From: Streptomyces canus | Lineage (GTDB): Bacteria; Actinomycetota; Actinomycetes; Streptomycetales; Streptomycetaceae | NCBI RefSeq assembly: GCF_030816965.1 | Contig: NZ_JAUSYQ010000002.1 | Span: 9,476,001 to 9,540,000, forward strand | Direction of reading: 5' to 3' | DNA: 64,000 nt | Shown here: piece by piece, positions 42,516 through 51,393 of the stretch | Numbering within the stretch: the first letter of the stretch is position 1 | Layout: each line of letters starts with the position of its first letter | The notes under the pieces: model-generated | What the model was told of the DNA's origin: nothing | The model's database searches: none | Seen by the model: only the letters and a program-made list of their open reading frames with translations | Program-made: the position numbers and the translations under genes

Positions 42516-43709
42516 ATGAGCACAGACAGCACGTCCCGCACCCTTCGTCCCATGCACCGCATCCCCCTGCCCGAGAACGGCCCGCCCCGGCTCACCACCC
42601 TGGCCACCGGCACCCCGGTGTGGCTCGTGACCCGCTACGCCGACGTGCGTCAGGTGCTCATGGACCCCCGCTTCAACAGGAAGTCCCTCAGGGACGCGGA
42701 CGCCCCGCCGCTTCTCGTCGTACCGAACCTGCTGGACTCCCCGGACGGCCTCCTCAACCAGGACGGCCCGCCCCACCAACTGCTGCGGGGCACGGTCCAG
42801 CGGGCCTTCACCCCACGCGCGATCGCCCGCTGGCGGCCCTGGACCGCCTCCGTGGTGGAGACCCTCCTCGACGACCTCGCGGGGCAGCCGCAACCCGCCG
42901 ACATCGTCGAGGGGTTCACCCGCCGGCTGCCGGTGTCGGTGATCTCCCGGCTGATGGGCCTGGAACACGCCGACTGGGAGCGCATCCGGGACTGGGCCGA
43001 CCACGCCCTGTCCGGAGGTGCGCACAGTGCCGAGGAAGTCGGCGCGGCCATGCGGGAGTTCGGTCAGTTCTGCGCGGAGCTGGTCGCCGAGCGGCGCAAG
43101 GAGCCGGGCGACGATCTGGTGAGCGCCCTGGTCGTCGCCGGGGACGGCCTCGGGATCGAGGAGCCCCGACTGGTCGTCCTGGTCCTGGGCCTGGTCGTCG
43201 CCGGACACGAGACGACGATGACCGCCCTCGGCAACATCGTCGTCCACCTCCTCACCGACGGCCGGCAGGCCTGGCCGGGCCTCGCCGAGAGCCAGGAAGC
43301 GGCCGAGGCCGCGGTCGAACAACTCCTGCGCACGATCCCGTTGAGCGAGGGCAGGGTGCTGCCCGGGCTGATCCGCCGGGCCGTGGAGGAGGTCGAGGTC
43401 GGCGGGGTGACGATTCCCGCCGGTGCGGTGGTCGCCGTCCAGACCAACGCGGCGAACAGGGACCCCGACGTCTTCCCGCAGACCGACGAGACCGATCTGT
43501 TCGCCCCTCTCACGACCCCGAGCGTGGTCTTCGGTGCCGGTCCCCACCACTGCCTGGGCGCATGGCTGGCCCGCCTGGAGCTGGGGCTGGCCCTGCATCG
43601 GCTGGCGGTCCGGTTCCCGGGACTGCGGGCCGAGTTCACGCCGGAGACGATCGAGTGGCGGGAGGGACAGATGACACGGGGGCCGCTGCGGTTGCCGGTG
43701 TCCTGGTGA
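42516..43709 (+). CDS. Cytochrome P450 with QxxR in place of ExxR
   Basis: A 397-residue soluble P450 with VVAGHETTMTALG in the I helix and haem loop FGAGPHHCLGAWLAR (cysteine near 346). At the K helix, where AVEELLR is usual, the sequence is AVEQLLR: glutamine 269 occupies the normally invariant glutamate position before arginine 272, while the neighbouring glutamate 268 is one residue off register. Some Streptomyces P450s (the CYP157 family) are known to lack a canonical ExxR. No ferredoxin gene is adjacent. It converges on the OtrA-like gene, six bases away. Confidence 0.87.
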   Translation: MSTDSTSRTLRPMHRIPLPENGPPRLTTLATGTPVWLVTRYADVRQVLMDPRFNRKSLRDADAPPLLVVPNLLDSPDGLLNQDGPPHQLLRGTVQRAFTPRAIARWRPWTASVVETLLDDLAGQPQPADIVEGFTRRLPVSVISRLMGLEHADWERIRDWADHALSGGAHSAEEVGAAMREFGQFCAELVAERRKEPGDDLVSALVVAGDGLGIEEPRLVVLVLGLVVAGHETTMTALGNIVVHLLTDGRQAWPGLAESQEAAEAAVEQLLRTIPLSEGRVLPGLIRRAVEEVEVGGVTIPAGAVVAVQTNAANRDPDVFPQTDETDLFAPLTTPSVVFGAGPHHCLGAWLARLELGLALHRLAVRFPGLRAEFTPETIEWREGQMTRGPLRLPVSW

Positions 43710-43715
43710 GTACTC

Positions 43716-45563
43716 CTAGTGAGGCTTGAGCTCCCGGTCGCCCGCGGGCCTGGACCACCACACCCCTTCACCGCGCGTGAGACCGGGCAGTCGGAGTTCG
43801 ATCTCGCGCACCCTCCGGGCCGGGAGCTCCCCGGTGATCAGCCATGCGGTGGAGCCGCCGGTCGTGCCCGTGAACTCGGCCCCCGCCGAGGCGAGTTGCG
43901 CGGTCACCGGGGCCAGCGCGTCGAGGGGGACCTCCGCCTCGAACGCGTGGTACGGCTCGAACAGTCGCGTCCCGGCCTGCTCCAGAGCCCGGCGCAGCAC
44001 GATCGGCGTGAGCCCCCGGAAGTCGGCGGCCGTACTGAGCGGCCCGACAAAACCGGAACGGACGAGGACGACCCGGTAGTCCGTCACGGTCGCCCCCGTC
44101 AGCCCGGTCCGCATGCTCGCGTGGACCGTCTCCTCGATGGCCTGGTGGAACGCCCGGGGGAGTGCGCCGAGTTCCGTCTCGTACGCGAACCCCCCGCCGG
44201 AGCCCCGCTCGCCCGGCTCGACCCGCAGTCCGATCGTCGCCCAGTAGCGGGTCCCGAGATGCCATGGATTCTCTTCGCCCGCTACCCCGGTGCCGCGCGG
44301 TCGCTCCAGATACCGGACCCGGGCCGGCTCGAAGTCCGCCTCGACGCCGAAGTCCTGGGCGAGGGTCGCCGCGAGCACCTCCATCTGGACCTCGCCGTAC
44401 AGGAGCAGTGTGGTGGCGCCCCCGGTCGTGGGACGGGCGTGGATCAGCGGGTCCTGGTCGGTGAGGGTCAGCAGCGCCGAGCGCAGCCGAGCCGCCTGTT
44501 CGGGGTGACGGGCGGTGACCAGAGTTTCCAGGGTCGGGGGCGCGAACTGCGGTGCGCGCTCGGTGAGTTCGCCGAGCCGGTCGCCCACGCGAAGGCCCGA
44601 GGAGAAGGTCAGCGCCGCGATGTTCCCCGCGGTCAGCGGCCCGGCGAGACGGGTGACCCGCCCGGACACCCGGCTGGTCGTCCCGTCGGCCTCGCGCCTG
44701 AGGAGGGTGAGGCGCTGCCGTTCGGTCACCTCACCGCCGTAGAGCCGCAGATACGCGGTGCGCTCGCCGCCGGGTCCGGGCCGCACTGCGAACACCGTCC
44801 CGCGCGGATCACCCGCGCATGTCGCGGGAGGGCGGGGGATCAGTCGGATCATCCCCTCGACCAGTTCGGGGATGCCCTGGCCGCCGAGGGCGGAGCCGAA
44901 GAACACCGGGTGGAAGGAGCCGTCGGCGGTGCGGGCGGCAAGGGCTTTGTCGAGGTCTTCCGGGGTGGGCGCGGGGCCGTCCACGACCGCGGTGAGGATG
45001 TCCGGGTCCACATCGGCGAGAGCCTCGGCCAGTCGCCGGTCGTCTTTCACGAGGACCTTCACGTGGGCGTCGGACGTGCCGATGCCCGCCACCTGCGTCA
45101 GCGGGGCGACGTGCGGCGTCAGCCGGCGCCGGATGTCGGCGAGCAGGCCCTCGGCGCGGGCGCCCGCCCGGTCGATCTTGTTGACGAAGACCAGGGTGGG
45201 CAGCCGCAGTCTGCGCAGGGTCCGCATCAGTACCCGGGTCTGCGCCTGCACGCCCTCCACGGCGGACAGCAGCAGCACCGCGCCGTCGAGTACCTCCAGG
45301 GCGCGCTCGACCTCGGCGATGAAGTCGGAGTGGCCCGGGGTGTCGATGAGGTTGATCCGGGTGTCGCCGACGGTGAAGGAGGCGACCGCTGAGCGGATGG
45401 TGATGCCGCGCTGCCGCTCGATCGTGCCGTCGTCCGTGCGGGTGTCACCGGTGTCGACGCTGCCGAGCCGGTCGATCGCGCCGTGGTCGAACAGCAGGCG
45501 CTCGGTGAGGCTGGTCTTACCGGCGTCGACGTGGGCCAGAATGCCGATGTTCAGGGTGTGCAT
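43716..45563 (-). CDS. OtrA/TetM-type ribosomal protection GTPase
   Basis: A 615-residue EF-G paralogue. GTPase motifs are AHVDAGKTSLTERLL (residues 10-24), RQRGITIRSAV, IDTPGHSDF and VNKIDRAG. Domains II-V follow, with the ALRRALEQAGTRLFEPYHAFE region in the C-terminal part. The overall pattern matches OtrA of oxytetracycline producers and TetM/O/W proteins, which eject tetracycline from the ribosome. Many Streptomyces that make no tetracycline carry such a copy. The start is ATG 45563 at MHTLNIGILAHVD; upstream bases in the open frame have no homology. Confidence 0.9.
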   Translation of the reverse strand: MHTLNIGILAHVDAGKTSLTERLLFDHGAIDRLGSVDTGDTRTDDGTIERQRGITIRSAVASFTVGDTRINLIDTPGHSDFIAEVERALEVLDGAVLLLSAVEGVQAQTRVLMRTLRRLRLPTLVFVNKIDRAGARAEGLLADIRRRLTPHVAPLTQVAGIGTSDAHVKVLVKDDRRLAEALADVDPDILTAVVDGPAPTPEDLDKALAARTADGSFHPVFFGSALGGQGIPELVEGMIRLIPRPPATCAGDPRGTVFAVRPGPGGERTAYLRLYGGEVTERQRLTLLRREADGTTSRVSGRVTRLAGPLTAGNIAALTFSSGLRVGDRLGELTERAPQFAPPTLETLVTARHPEQAARLRSALLTLTDQDPLIHARPTTGGATTLLLYGEVQMEVLAATLAQDFGVEADFEPARVRYLERPRGTGVAGEENPWHLGTRYWATIGLRVEPGERGSGGGFAYETELGALPRAFHQAIEETVHASMRTGLTGATVTDYRVVLVRSGFVGPLSTAADFRGLTPIVLRRALEQAGTRLFEPYHAFEAEVPLDALAPVTAQLASAGAEFTGTTGGSTAWLITGELPARRVREIELRLPGLTRGEGVWWSRPAGDRELKPH

Positions 45564-45783
45564 ACGGGGTCGAGTCCTCGGAAGCCGTGGGCCGAAGGGG
45601 GCACTGGGTGACTTCGAGGAGTCGGCGCATGCGGGGCATCCTGACGTGAGAGGGCTCGGACATCGCCATGATGTCGCCCCGCCGCAGGGGGACCGCAACC
45701 GAATATCGGCTGCCGGGCGGCCGGTGGGCGAGCCCAGTAGCATGAGCGCGGCAGCCCGAGATGATCATCCTAGGAGCAGGTCC

Positions 45784-46737
45784 GTGCGAGACATCGCCGT
45801 GTTCAGCGGTAGCGCCCACCCCGAGCTGGCGGCCGAGGTCTGCGCGCATCTCGGTGTGCCGCTCAGCCCTACCCGGGTCAGCCGGTTCGCCAACGACTGC
45901 CTGGAGGTGCAGCTCCAGGCGAACTGCCGGGAGCGGGATGTCTTCCTCATCCAGCCGCTGGTCAGGCCGGTCCAGGAGCATCTGGTGGAGCTGCTGCTGA
46001 TGTGCGACGCGGCACGCGGTGCCTCGGCGCGCCGGATCACCGTCGTCATGCCGCACTACTCCTACGCCCGCTCCGACAAGAAGGACGAGCCCCGCATCTC
46101 CCTCGGCGGGCGGCTCGTCGCCGACCTGATGGTGTCGGCAGGAGCGAGCCGTGTCCTCGCCATGACCCTGCACTCCCCGCAGGTGCACGGCTTCTTCTCG
46201 GTGCCCGTCGACCACCTGCACGCCCTGCGCGAGCTGGCCGCGCACTTCCGGCGGTACGACCTCTCCCGCACCACCGTCGTCTCCCCGGACCTCGGCAACG
46301 CCAAGGAGGCGGCCGCCTTCGCCCGGTTGATCGGCGCCCAGGTGGCCGCGGGCGCCAAGCAGCGGTTCGCCGACGACCGGGTCAGCATCAGCGACGTCAT
46401 CGGCGAGGTCGCCGGACGGGACGTCATCGTGCTGGACGACGAGATCGCCAAGGGCAGCACGGTCCTGGAACTGCTCGACAGACTGAGGGAGTTGGGTCCG
46501 CGCTCCATCCGGGTCGCGTGCACGCACGGCCTGTTCGCGGACGGTGCCCTCAAGAGGATCGGCGAGCAGCCCGACGTACTGGAGATCGTGTGCACCAACA
46601 CCGTGCCGGTCCCCGACGAGGAGCGCACCGACAAGCTGCGGATCCTGTCCATCGCCCCCGCGCTCGCCGAGGCCGTACGGCGCATTCACAACGGTGAGTC
46701 CGTCAGCGCCCTGTTCGACGCGCCCCGGAGCGAATAG
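45784..46737 (+). CDS. prs: Ribose-phosphate pyrophosphokinase (PRPP synthase), divergent paralogue
   Basis: A 317-residue PRPP synthase: N-terminal FSGSAHPELAAEV with the flexible loop, ATP segment MPHYSYARSDKKD, and FLIQPLVRPVQEHL. The PRPP-binding loop reads IVLDDEIAKGST, where housekeeping enzymes have VDDMIDTAGT-like sequence, so this is probably an accessory paralogue rather than the main Prs. It makes PRPP from ribose-5-phosphate and ATP. GTG start with AGGAG seven bases upstream. It is divergent from the OtrA-like gene and convergent with the STAS gene. Confidence 0.87.
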   Translation: MRDIAVFSGSAHPELAAEVCAHLGVPLSPTRVSRFANDCLEVQLQANCRERDVFLIQPLVRPVQEHLVELLLMCDAARGASARRITVVMPHYSYARSDKKDEPRISLGGRLVADLMVSAGASRVLAMTLHSPQVHGFFSVPVDHLHALRELAAHFRRYDLSRTTVVSPDLGNAKEAAAFARLIGAQVAAGAKQRFADDRVSISDVIGEVAGRDVIVLDDEIAKGSTVLELLDRLRELGPRSIRVACTHGLFADGALKRIGEQPDVLEIVCTNTVPVPDEERTDKLRILSIAPALAEAVRRIHNGESVSALFDAPRSE

Positions 46738-46744
46738 CGCACGG

Positions 46745-47176
46745 TCATAACGTCTCGGACGTGGCCTCGGGCTGGCCCAGGGCCGCGTCCAGCGACGGCA
46801 GCGGGGGCAGCAGCCGGGCCAGGCCGGTCACCCGGATGACCCGCAGGGTGAGCGGATGTGTGCAGACCAGGAGCAGCCTGCCGTTGTTGTCGAGCACCCG
46901 CGAACGGGCCCGGTACAGCAGCCGAAGGCCGGAGCAGTCGAAGAACTCCACGGCACTGAGGTCGATGACCAGCCGTGCGCCGGGACGCCCCGTGACGCGG
47001 TCCAGGTGGGGGAGGAGCTCCACGGCCGCGGCGATGTCGATCTCCCCGCGGAACTCCAGCACCGTGTGACCGCGGTCCTGGTGGACGCGCAGATGCCGGG
47101 ACAGCGGTGCGGATTCCTGCTGCACGACGACATCGCCTCCAACCGGCTCCACAGGCGGCATGGGGTGCGTGCACAT
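46745..47176 (-). CDS. STAS-domain anti-sigma factor antagonist
   Basis: About 143 residues. After a 25-residue flexible N-terminus comes a STAS domain (HTVLEFRGEIDIAAAVELLPHLD, LVIDLSAVEFFDCSGLRLLYRAR) with serine 82 in DCSGL at the phosphorylation site used by SpoIIAA/RsbV proteins. It should bind and neutralise an RsbW-type anti-sigma kinase, freeing a SigB/F-like factor. No such kinase is nearby. The start used (ATG 47176) follows a GGGGAACGG stretch; the ATG at 47236 is an alternative with no ribosome site. Confidence 0.84.
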   Translation of the reverse strand: MCTHPMPPVEPVGGDVVVQQESAPLSRHLRVHQDRGHTVLEFRGEIDIAAAVELLPHLDRVTGRPGARLVIDLSAVEFFDCSGLRLLYRARSRVLDNNGRLLLVCTHPLTLRVIRVTGLARLLPPLPSLDAALGQPEATSETL

Positions 47177-47294
47177 CCGTTCCCCGCCCTGCAAGTTACC
47201 CTCGATGGAGTGAATTTGAGCATGTTCGATTGACATATGTCTGCGAATTGCGGCCGTCAGTTCGCAACGGGTTCACGCGGGGCTCGCGCCCGGC

Positions 47295-47732
47295 TCACGA
47301 CAGGGCGTGCCAGGCTCTGGTCAGCGCTTGACGGAACTGCTCGGTCTGGTGCGCGGTGAGGTCCCGCACCATCCGCTCCTCCAGCTCCCGTACGGGGCCC
47401 TCGTGCTGTGCGAGCAGCGCGCGCCCCTCCTCGGTCAGCAGGATCAGCAGTTCGCGGCGGTTCTTCGGGTTGCGCTCCCGGCGCACCAGTCCGCGGGTCT
47501 CGAGGGAACGCACGAGATCGGCGATCGACTGGGCGGTGACGAACGAGTCCCGGGCCAGTTGAGCCGCCGACAGTCCGTCGTGCCGTTCGAGGACCGTGAG
47601 GGCCGTGTACTGCAGAGCGGTGATCCCGGACGGCCTGACCAGCTCGTCCAGATGGGAACGGACGACGAGTTCCACCTGTTTCACCATGTAGAGGAGCGAC
47701 GGGGGCGCCTTGGTCACCTGTGTGTCGAGCAT
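47295..47732 (-). CDS. MarR-family transcriptional regulator
   Basis: A 145-residue winged-helix regulator: LVRPSGITALQYTALTVLERHDG, recognition helix VTAQSIADLVRSLETRGLV and wing RRERNPKNRRELLILLTEEG. It is divergent from the aldehyde/alcohol dehydrogenase pair, with two matching palindromes in the 103-base gap, so it most likely represses both directions and responds to an aromatic or aldehyde effector. Length is standard. Confidence 0.9.
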   Translation of the reverse strand: MLDTQVTKAPPSLLYMVKQVELVVRSHLDELVRPSGITALQYTALTVLERHDGLSAAQLARDSFVTAQSIADLVRSLETRGLVRRERNPKNRRELLILLTEEGRALLAQHEGPVRELEERMVRDLTAHQTEQFRQALTRAWHALS

Positions 47733-47751
47733 GGGTTCAGGCTAGACCATT

Positions 47752-47800
47752 GACAGGAAACCTGTCTGTAATGAGACTGCGAACCAACAGGAATCCTGTT
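47752..47800. promoter_or_regulatory. Two MarR operator candidates
   Basis: GACAGGAAACCTGTC (47752-47766) and AACAGGAATCCTGTT (47786-47800) are both perfect 6-bp-arm palindromes with the shared form NACAGG-AAW-CCTGTN, 34 bases centre to centre. They occupy the middle of the MarR/aldehyde dehydrogenase divergent promoter. Confidence 0.75.
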
Positions 47801-47835
47801 TGTTGAAATCTTGGCGACGAAGCTGAGGAGCCGCG

Positions 47836-49290
47836 ATGTCCCCCATCGAGATCGAACCCGGACGGCTGTTTGTGGGCGGCCAGTGGCGTGAGGCCGCCGA
47901 CGGCGCACGCACCGAGGTGGTCGACCCGTCCCGGGGCGCGGTCGTCACCACCGTCGCCGAGGCCGGAGCCGCCGACGTGGACGCGGCCGTCCGCTCCGCC
48001 CGGGAGGCCTTCGACGGCGGCGCCTGGTCCGGACTCAGCGGTCGTGAGCGGGGCCGGATCCTGCACCGGGTCGCCGAGCTGATCCGCGAGAACGCCGACG
48101 AACTCGCCCAGCTGGAGAGCCTGGACGTCGGCAAGCCGATCTCGCTGTGCCACGCCGTGGACGTGACCAACGCGGCCAACGACTACGAACACTTCGCGGC
48201 CCTCGCTCACTCCCTGGACGGCGCCGTCCGGAACACGCCCATGAACGCCCTCGCGTACACCAAGCGCGAGCCGCTCGGCGTGGTCGCCGCGATCACCCCG
48301 TTCAACTTCCCGCTGATCCTCGCCGGTTCCAAGATCGGCCCCGCGCTCGCCGCCGGCAACACGGTCGTGCACAAGCCGGCCGACGAGACCCCGCTCAGCG
48401 CCCTCTACATGGCCGGACTGTTCCAGCGGGCCGGCGTCCCGGACGGCGTCGTCAACGTGGTCACCGGCACCGGGCCGGTGGCCGGCGAGGCCCTGCTGCG
48501 CCACCGCGGGGTCGACAAGGTCGCCTTCACCGGCTCCACCGCGATCGGCCGGCACGTGGCGGCCACCGCGGGCGAGGCGCTCAAGCCCGTCACCATAGAG
48601 CTCGGCGGCAACGCGGCCAACATCGTCTTCGAGGACGCCGACCTGGAGAAGGCGGTCGGCGCGATCATCAAGGCGTTCGTCTTCAACACCGGCCAGTTCT
48701 GCATGGGCGGCCCGCGCCTGCTCGTGGCCCGCTCGGTCCACAGCACCCTGCTGGGCATCCTCGCCGACGCCGTGCCCGGCGTGCCGGTCGGCGACCCGCG
48801 CGACCCCGGGACCGTCGTCGGTCCTATGGCGGGGGAGAAGCACCTGAAGAAGGTCGAGGAGTACGTCGACCTGGCCCGCAAGGAGGGCGGCCGGATCGTC
48901 TGCGGCGGTGAGCGCCTCGACCTCGACGGCGGCTTCTACTACAAGCCCACCGTGATCGCCGACCTCTCCAACGACTCCCGGGTCGTGCAGGAGGAGATCT
49001 TCGGACCGGTGCTGACCGTGCAGCCCTTCGACACCGAGGACGAGGCCGTCGCCCTCGCCAACTCCACGCCGTACGGCCTGGCCTCGGGCGTCCAGACCAC
49101 GAACCTCGCCCGCGCGCACCGGGTCGCCGACCGACTCCAGGCGGGCATCGTCTGGGTCAACGACTGGGCGATGCTCGACCCCGCGGTGCCGTTCGGCGGG
49201 GTCAAGGACTCCGGCTACGGCCGCGAGTACGGCCCCGAGGCGCTCGACGCCTACACCAGGGTCAAGTCCGTCGTCGTCTCGCTCGACTGA
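47836..49290 (+). CDS. Aldehyde dehydrogenase family protein
   Basis: A 484-residue NAD(P)-dependent aldehyde dehydrogenase. The general-base glutamate is residue 255 in ELGGN and the nucleophile cysteine is 289 in GQFCMGG; the cofactor segment FTGSTAIGR and the N-terminal TPFNFPL are present. Length and motifs match the benzaldehyde/betaine-aldehyde class. It oxidises an aldehyde to an acid. It stands 42 bases upstream of a zinc alcohol dehydrogenase, which would supply that aldehyde, and is controlled by the divergent MarR gene. Confidence 0.9.
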   Translation: MSPIEIEPGRLFVGGQWREAADGARTEVVDPSRGAVVTTVAEAGAADVDAAVRSAREAFDGGAWSGLSGRERGRILHRVAELIRENADELAQLESLDVGKPISLCHAVDVTNAANDYEHFAALAHSLDGAVRNTPMNALAYTKREPLGVVAAITPFNFPLILAGSKIGPALAAGNTVVHKPADETPLSALYMAGLFQRAGVPDGVVNVVTGTGPVAGEALLRHRGVDKVAFTGSTAIGRHVAATAGEALKPVTIELGGNAANIVFEDADLEKAVGAIIKAFVFNTGQFCMGGPRLLVARSVHSTLLGILADAVPGVPVGDPRDPGTVVGPMAGEKHLKKVEEYVDLARKEGGRIVCGGERLDLDGGFYYKPTVIADLSNDSRVVQEEIFGPVLTVQPFDTEDEAVALANSTPYGLASGVQTTNLARAHRVADRLQAGIVWVNDWAMLDPAVPFGGVKDSGYGREYGPEALDAYTRVKSVVVSLD

Positions 49291-49332
49291 GCGCGCGCCC
49301 GAACACGCCCCAAGACAAAGGGAGTTCGCACG

Positions 49333-50439
49333 ATGCCCACCACCACCCGCGCCGCCGTCGTCGAGTCCGGCGGAGCACCCTTCACCCTCTCCGACATCGA
49401 ACTCGACGAGCCCGGACCGCACGAGGCGCTCGTCCGCATGGTCGCCACCGGTCTGTGCCACACCGACCTCGGGGTGGCGAGCGGCGGACTGCCCTTCCCG
49501 CTGCCCGGCGTCCTCGGACACGAGGGCGCGGGAGTCGTCGAGGCCGTCGGATCGGCCGTCACCGGCGTCGCCCCCGGCGACCACGTCGTACTGTCCTTCA
49601 CCTCCTGCGGCGACTGCCGCAACTGCGACGGCGGCCACCCCGCCTACTGTGCCGCCTGGCTGCCGCTGAACCTCCTCGGCGGCCGCCGGGCCGACGGCAC
49701 CAGCACCATCAGCCGCGACGGCGAGCCGCTCGGCGGGCACTTCTTCGGCCAGTCCTCGTTCGCCGAGCGTGCCCTGGTCGACGAGCGCAGCCTCGTCAAG
49801 GTCGACCAGGACGTGCCGCTGGAGTCCATCGCCCCGCTCGGCTGCGGAGTGCAGACCGGCGTCGGCGCCGTGTGGAACGTCCTGAAGCCGGTCACCGGTT
49901 CCACGATCGTCGTGCTCGGCGCCGGAGCGGTCGGCCTCTCCGCCGTCATGGCCGCCGCCCTCACCCCCGCCACGACGATCGTCGCTGTCGACCGGGTCGG
50001 CGAACGCCTCGCCTTGGCACGGGAGTTGGGCGCCACCCACACCGTCAACGCGGCCGAGGAGGACCTCGGCGAGACGCTCGCAGCCATCACCGGTGGTCAG
50101 GGCGCGGACGGCATCGTGGAGACCACGGGCAACGTCAACGTCCTGCGCCAGGGCGTCGACGCGCTCGGCGCGCGCGGCACGGTGGTCGTCGTGGGCGCAC
50201 CGCCGTTCGGCACCGAGGTCTCCCTCGACGTCAACGGGCTCCTCGGCGGCAAGCGCGTCGTCGGCCTCACCCTCGGCGACGCCGAGACACAGAGCTTCAT
50301 CCCCGCCCTGGTCCGTCTGGTGAAGGAGGGACGCCTCCCGCTGCACCGCCTGATCAGCACCTATCCGTTCGCGGACATCGACCAGGCGGTGCGGGACATG
50401 GGCGCGGGCAAGGCGATCAAGCCCGTGCTGACGTTCTGA
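49333..50439 (+). CDS. Zinc-dependent aryl/benzyl alcohol dehydrogenase-like
   Basis: A 368-residue class III-type MDR alcohol dehydrogenase. Catalytic zinc ligands are cysteine 42 and histidine 63 with glutamate 64; structural zinc cysteines are 92, 95, 98 and 106. The Rossmann turn is VLGAGAVGLSAV. The pattern resembles XylB/AreB benzyl alcohol dehydrogenases. With the preceding aldehyde dehydrogenase it would convert an (aryl) alcohol to the acid. Both genes share one MarR-controlled promoter. It converges on the truncated oxidoreductase, four bases away. Confidence 0.88.
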   Translation: MPTTTRAAVVESGGAPFTLSDIELDEPGPHEALVRMVATGLCHTDLGVASGGLPFPLPGVLGHEGAGVVEAVGSAVTGVAPGDHVVLSFTSCGDCRNCDGGHPAYCAAWLPLNLLGGRRADGTSTISRDGEPLGGHFFGQSSFAERALVDERSLVKVDQDVPLESIAPLGCGVQTGVGAVWNVLKPVTGSTIVVLGAGAVGLSAVMAAALTPATTIVAVDRVGERLALARELGATHTVNAAEEDLGETLAAITGGQGADGIVETTGNVNVLRQGVDALGARGTVVVVGAPPFGTEVSLDVNGLLGGKRVVGLTLGDAETQSFIPALVRLVKEGRLPLHRLISTYPFADIDQAVRDMGAGKAIKPVLTF

Positions 50440-50443
50440 CGGG

Positions 50444-51280
50444 TCAACCGACCACCAGAACCAGCTTCCCCGTCGTACGGCCGGTGTCGCCCAGCGCATG
50501 CGCCTCGGCGGCATCGGCCAGCGGGAAGGTCCCCGCGATCGTGGCCCGCAGCTCGCCCTTCTCCACCAGCTCCACGATCGCGTTCATCCCGGCGCGGTCG
50601 GCGTCCACGAGCATCCGCACGGCCCTGACGCCCAGCCGCTCGGCCTCCTCGCCGAACTCGTCCGAGCCGACCGGCAGGATCGACACCACGATCCCGCCCG
50701 GCCGCAGCGAGCGCACGGAGGTCTCGCCGCCCAGCGTGTCCAGCACCACGTCGACGTCCCTCACCGCCTCGGTGAAGTCCGTGTCCCGGTAGTCGATCAC
50801 CTCGTCCGCGCCGAGCTCGCGCAGGAAGTCGTGCTTGCCCGCGCTCGCGGTACCGATCACGTACGCGCCCCGCGCCTTGGCGATCTGCACGGCCACATGA
50901 CCCACCCCACCGGCCGCCGCGTGGACCAGCACCCTCTGCCCCGGCCGGAGTTCCGCGTTCTCGACCAGCGCCTGCCACGCGGTCAGCGACACCAGCGGCA
51001 GCGCGCCGGCCTGCGTGTGGTCGATCGACGACGGCTTGTGCGTGAGGGCCCGCACCGGCGCGACGACGTACTCGGCGTGCGAACCATGACCCCACGGGTA
51101 CGGCAGCATGCCGAACACCTCGTCACCGGGCGTGAAGGTGGCGACCCCGATGCCGACCGCCTGATCGGGTAAGCCGCACGCCGTGCGTTGCGAGAACCAA
51201 GCGCGTACACCGTGCTGATCGAGAGCCAAGACAGCACATGCACCTCCAAGCTTTGCCGTATCAAACCGGGCTGGTTTCAA
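50444..51280 (-). pseudogene. NADP-dependent oxidoreductase, N-terminus replaced by IS remnant
   Basis: From about base 51160 leftward the sequence is a normal quinone-reductase-type MDR protein (GDEVFGMLPYPWGHGSHAEYVVAPV, VHAAAGGVGHVAVQIAKARG, TTGKLVLVVG in blocks). The usual first 70 or so residues, including the GroES-like substrate domain start, are missing. Instead the open frame continues into about 40 unrelated residues (MKPARFDTAKLGG ... WFSQRTACGLPDQ) encoded by IS-derived DNA and including a TTA leucine codon at 51170-51172. The 278-residue product would lack part of the active-site fold, so it is probably non-functional. Confidence 0.72.
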
Positions 51281-51375
51281 CCCGGCTGGTGTTGATCGTG
51301 GAAGACCTGTCGGGTCGCTGACCCGCAGGCAGCGTGAGCCAGGAATCCCCCTGCTTCAGCTGGGGGAGGATTCAA
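51166..51375 (+). mobile_element. IS200/IS605-type remnant with right-end hairpin
   Basis: GGAATCCCCCTGCTTCAGC followed by TGGGGGAGGATTCAA (51341-51375) has the form of the right end of IS605-family elements that carry tnpB: an imperfect hairpin (CCCCC...GGGGG with a GCT-TC-AGC tip) ending in TCAA, the IS608-type right cleavage sequence. About 200 bases to its left are AT-richer and match neither flanking gene. No transposase reading frame remains, and the left boundary is approximate. It lies between two divergent genes and has destroyed the start of one. Confidence 0.6.
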
Positions 51376-51393
51376 AGTGCTCATGGTCGTCCG

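Noticed and set aside
42516..45563. Tetracycline or other secondary-metabolite cluster around the P450 and OtrA-like gene
   Set aside because: No polyketide synthase, tailoring set or transporter is present nearby; the neighbours are housekeeping-type genes.
51383..51393. ATG at 51383 as the GlxA regulator start
   Set aside because: It is out of frame with the regulator coding sequence.
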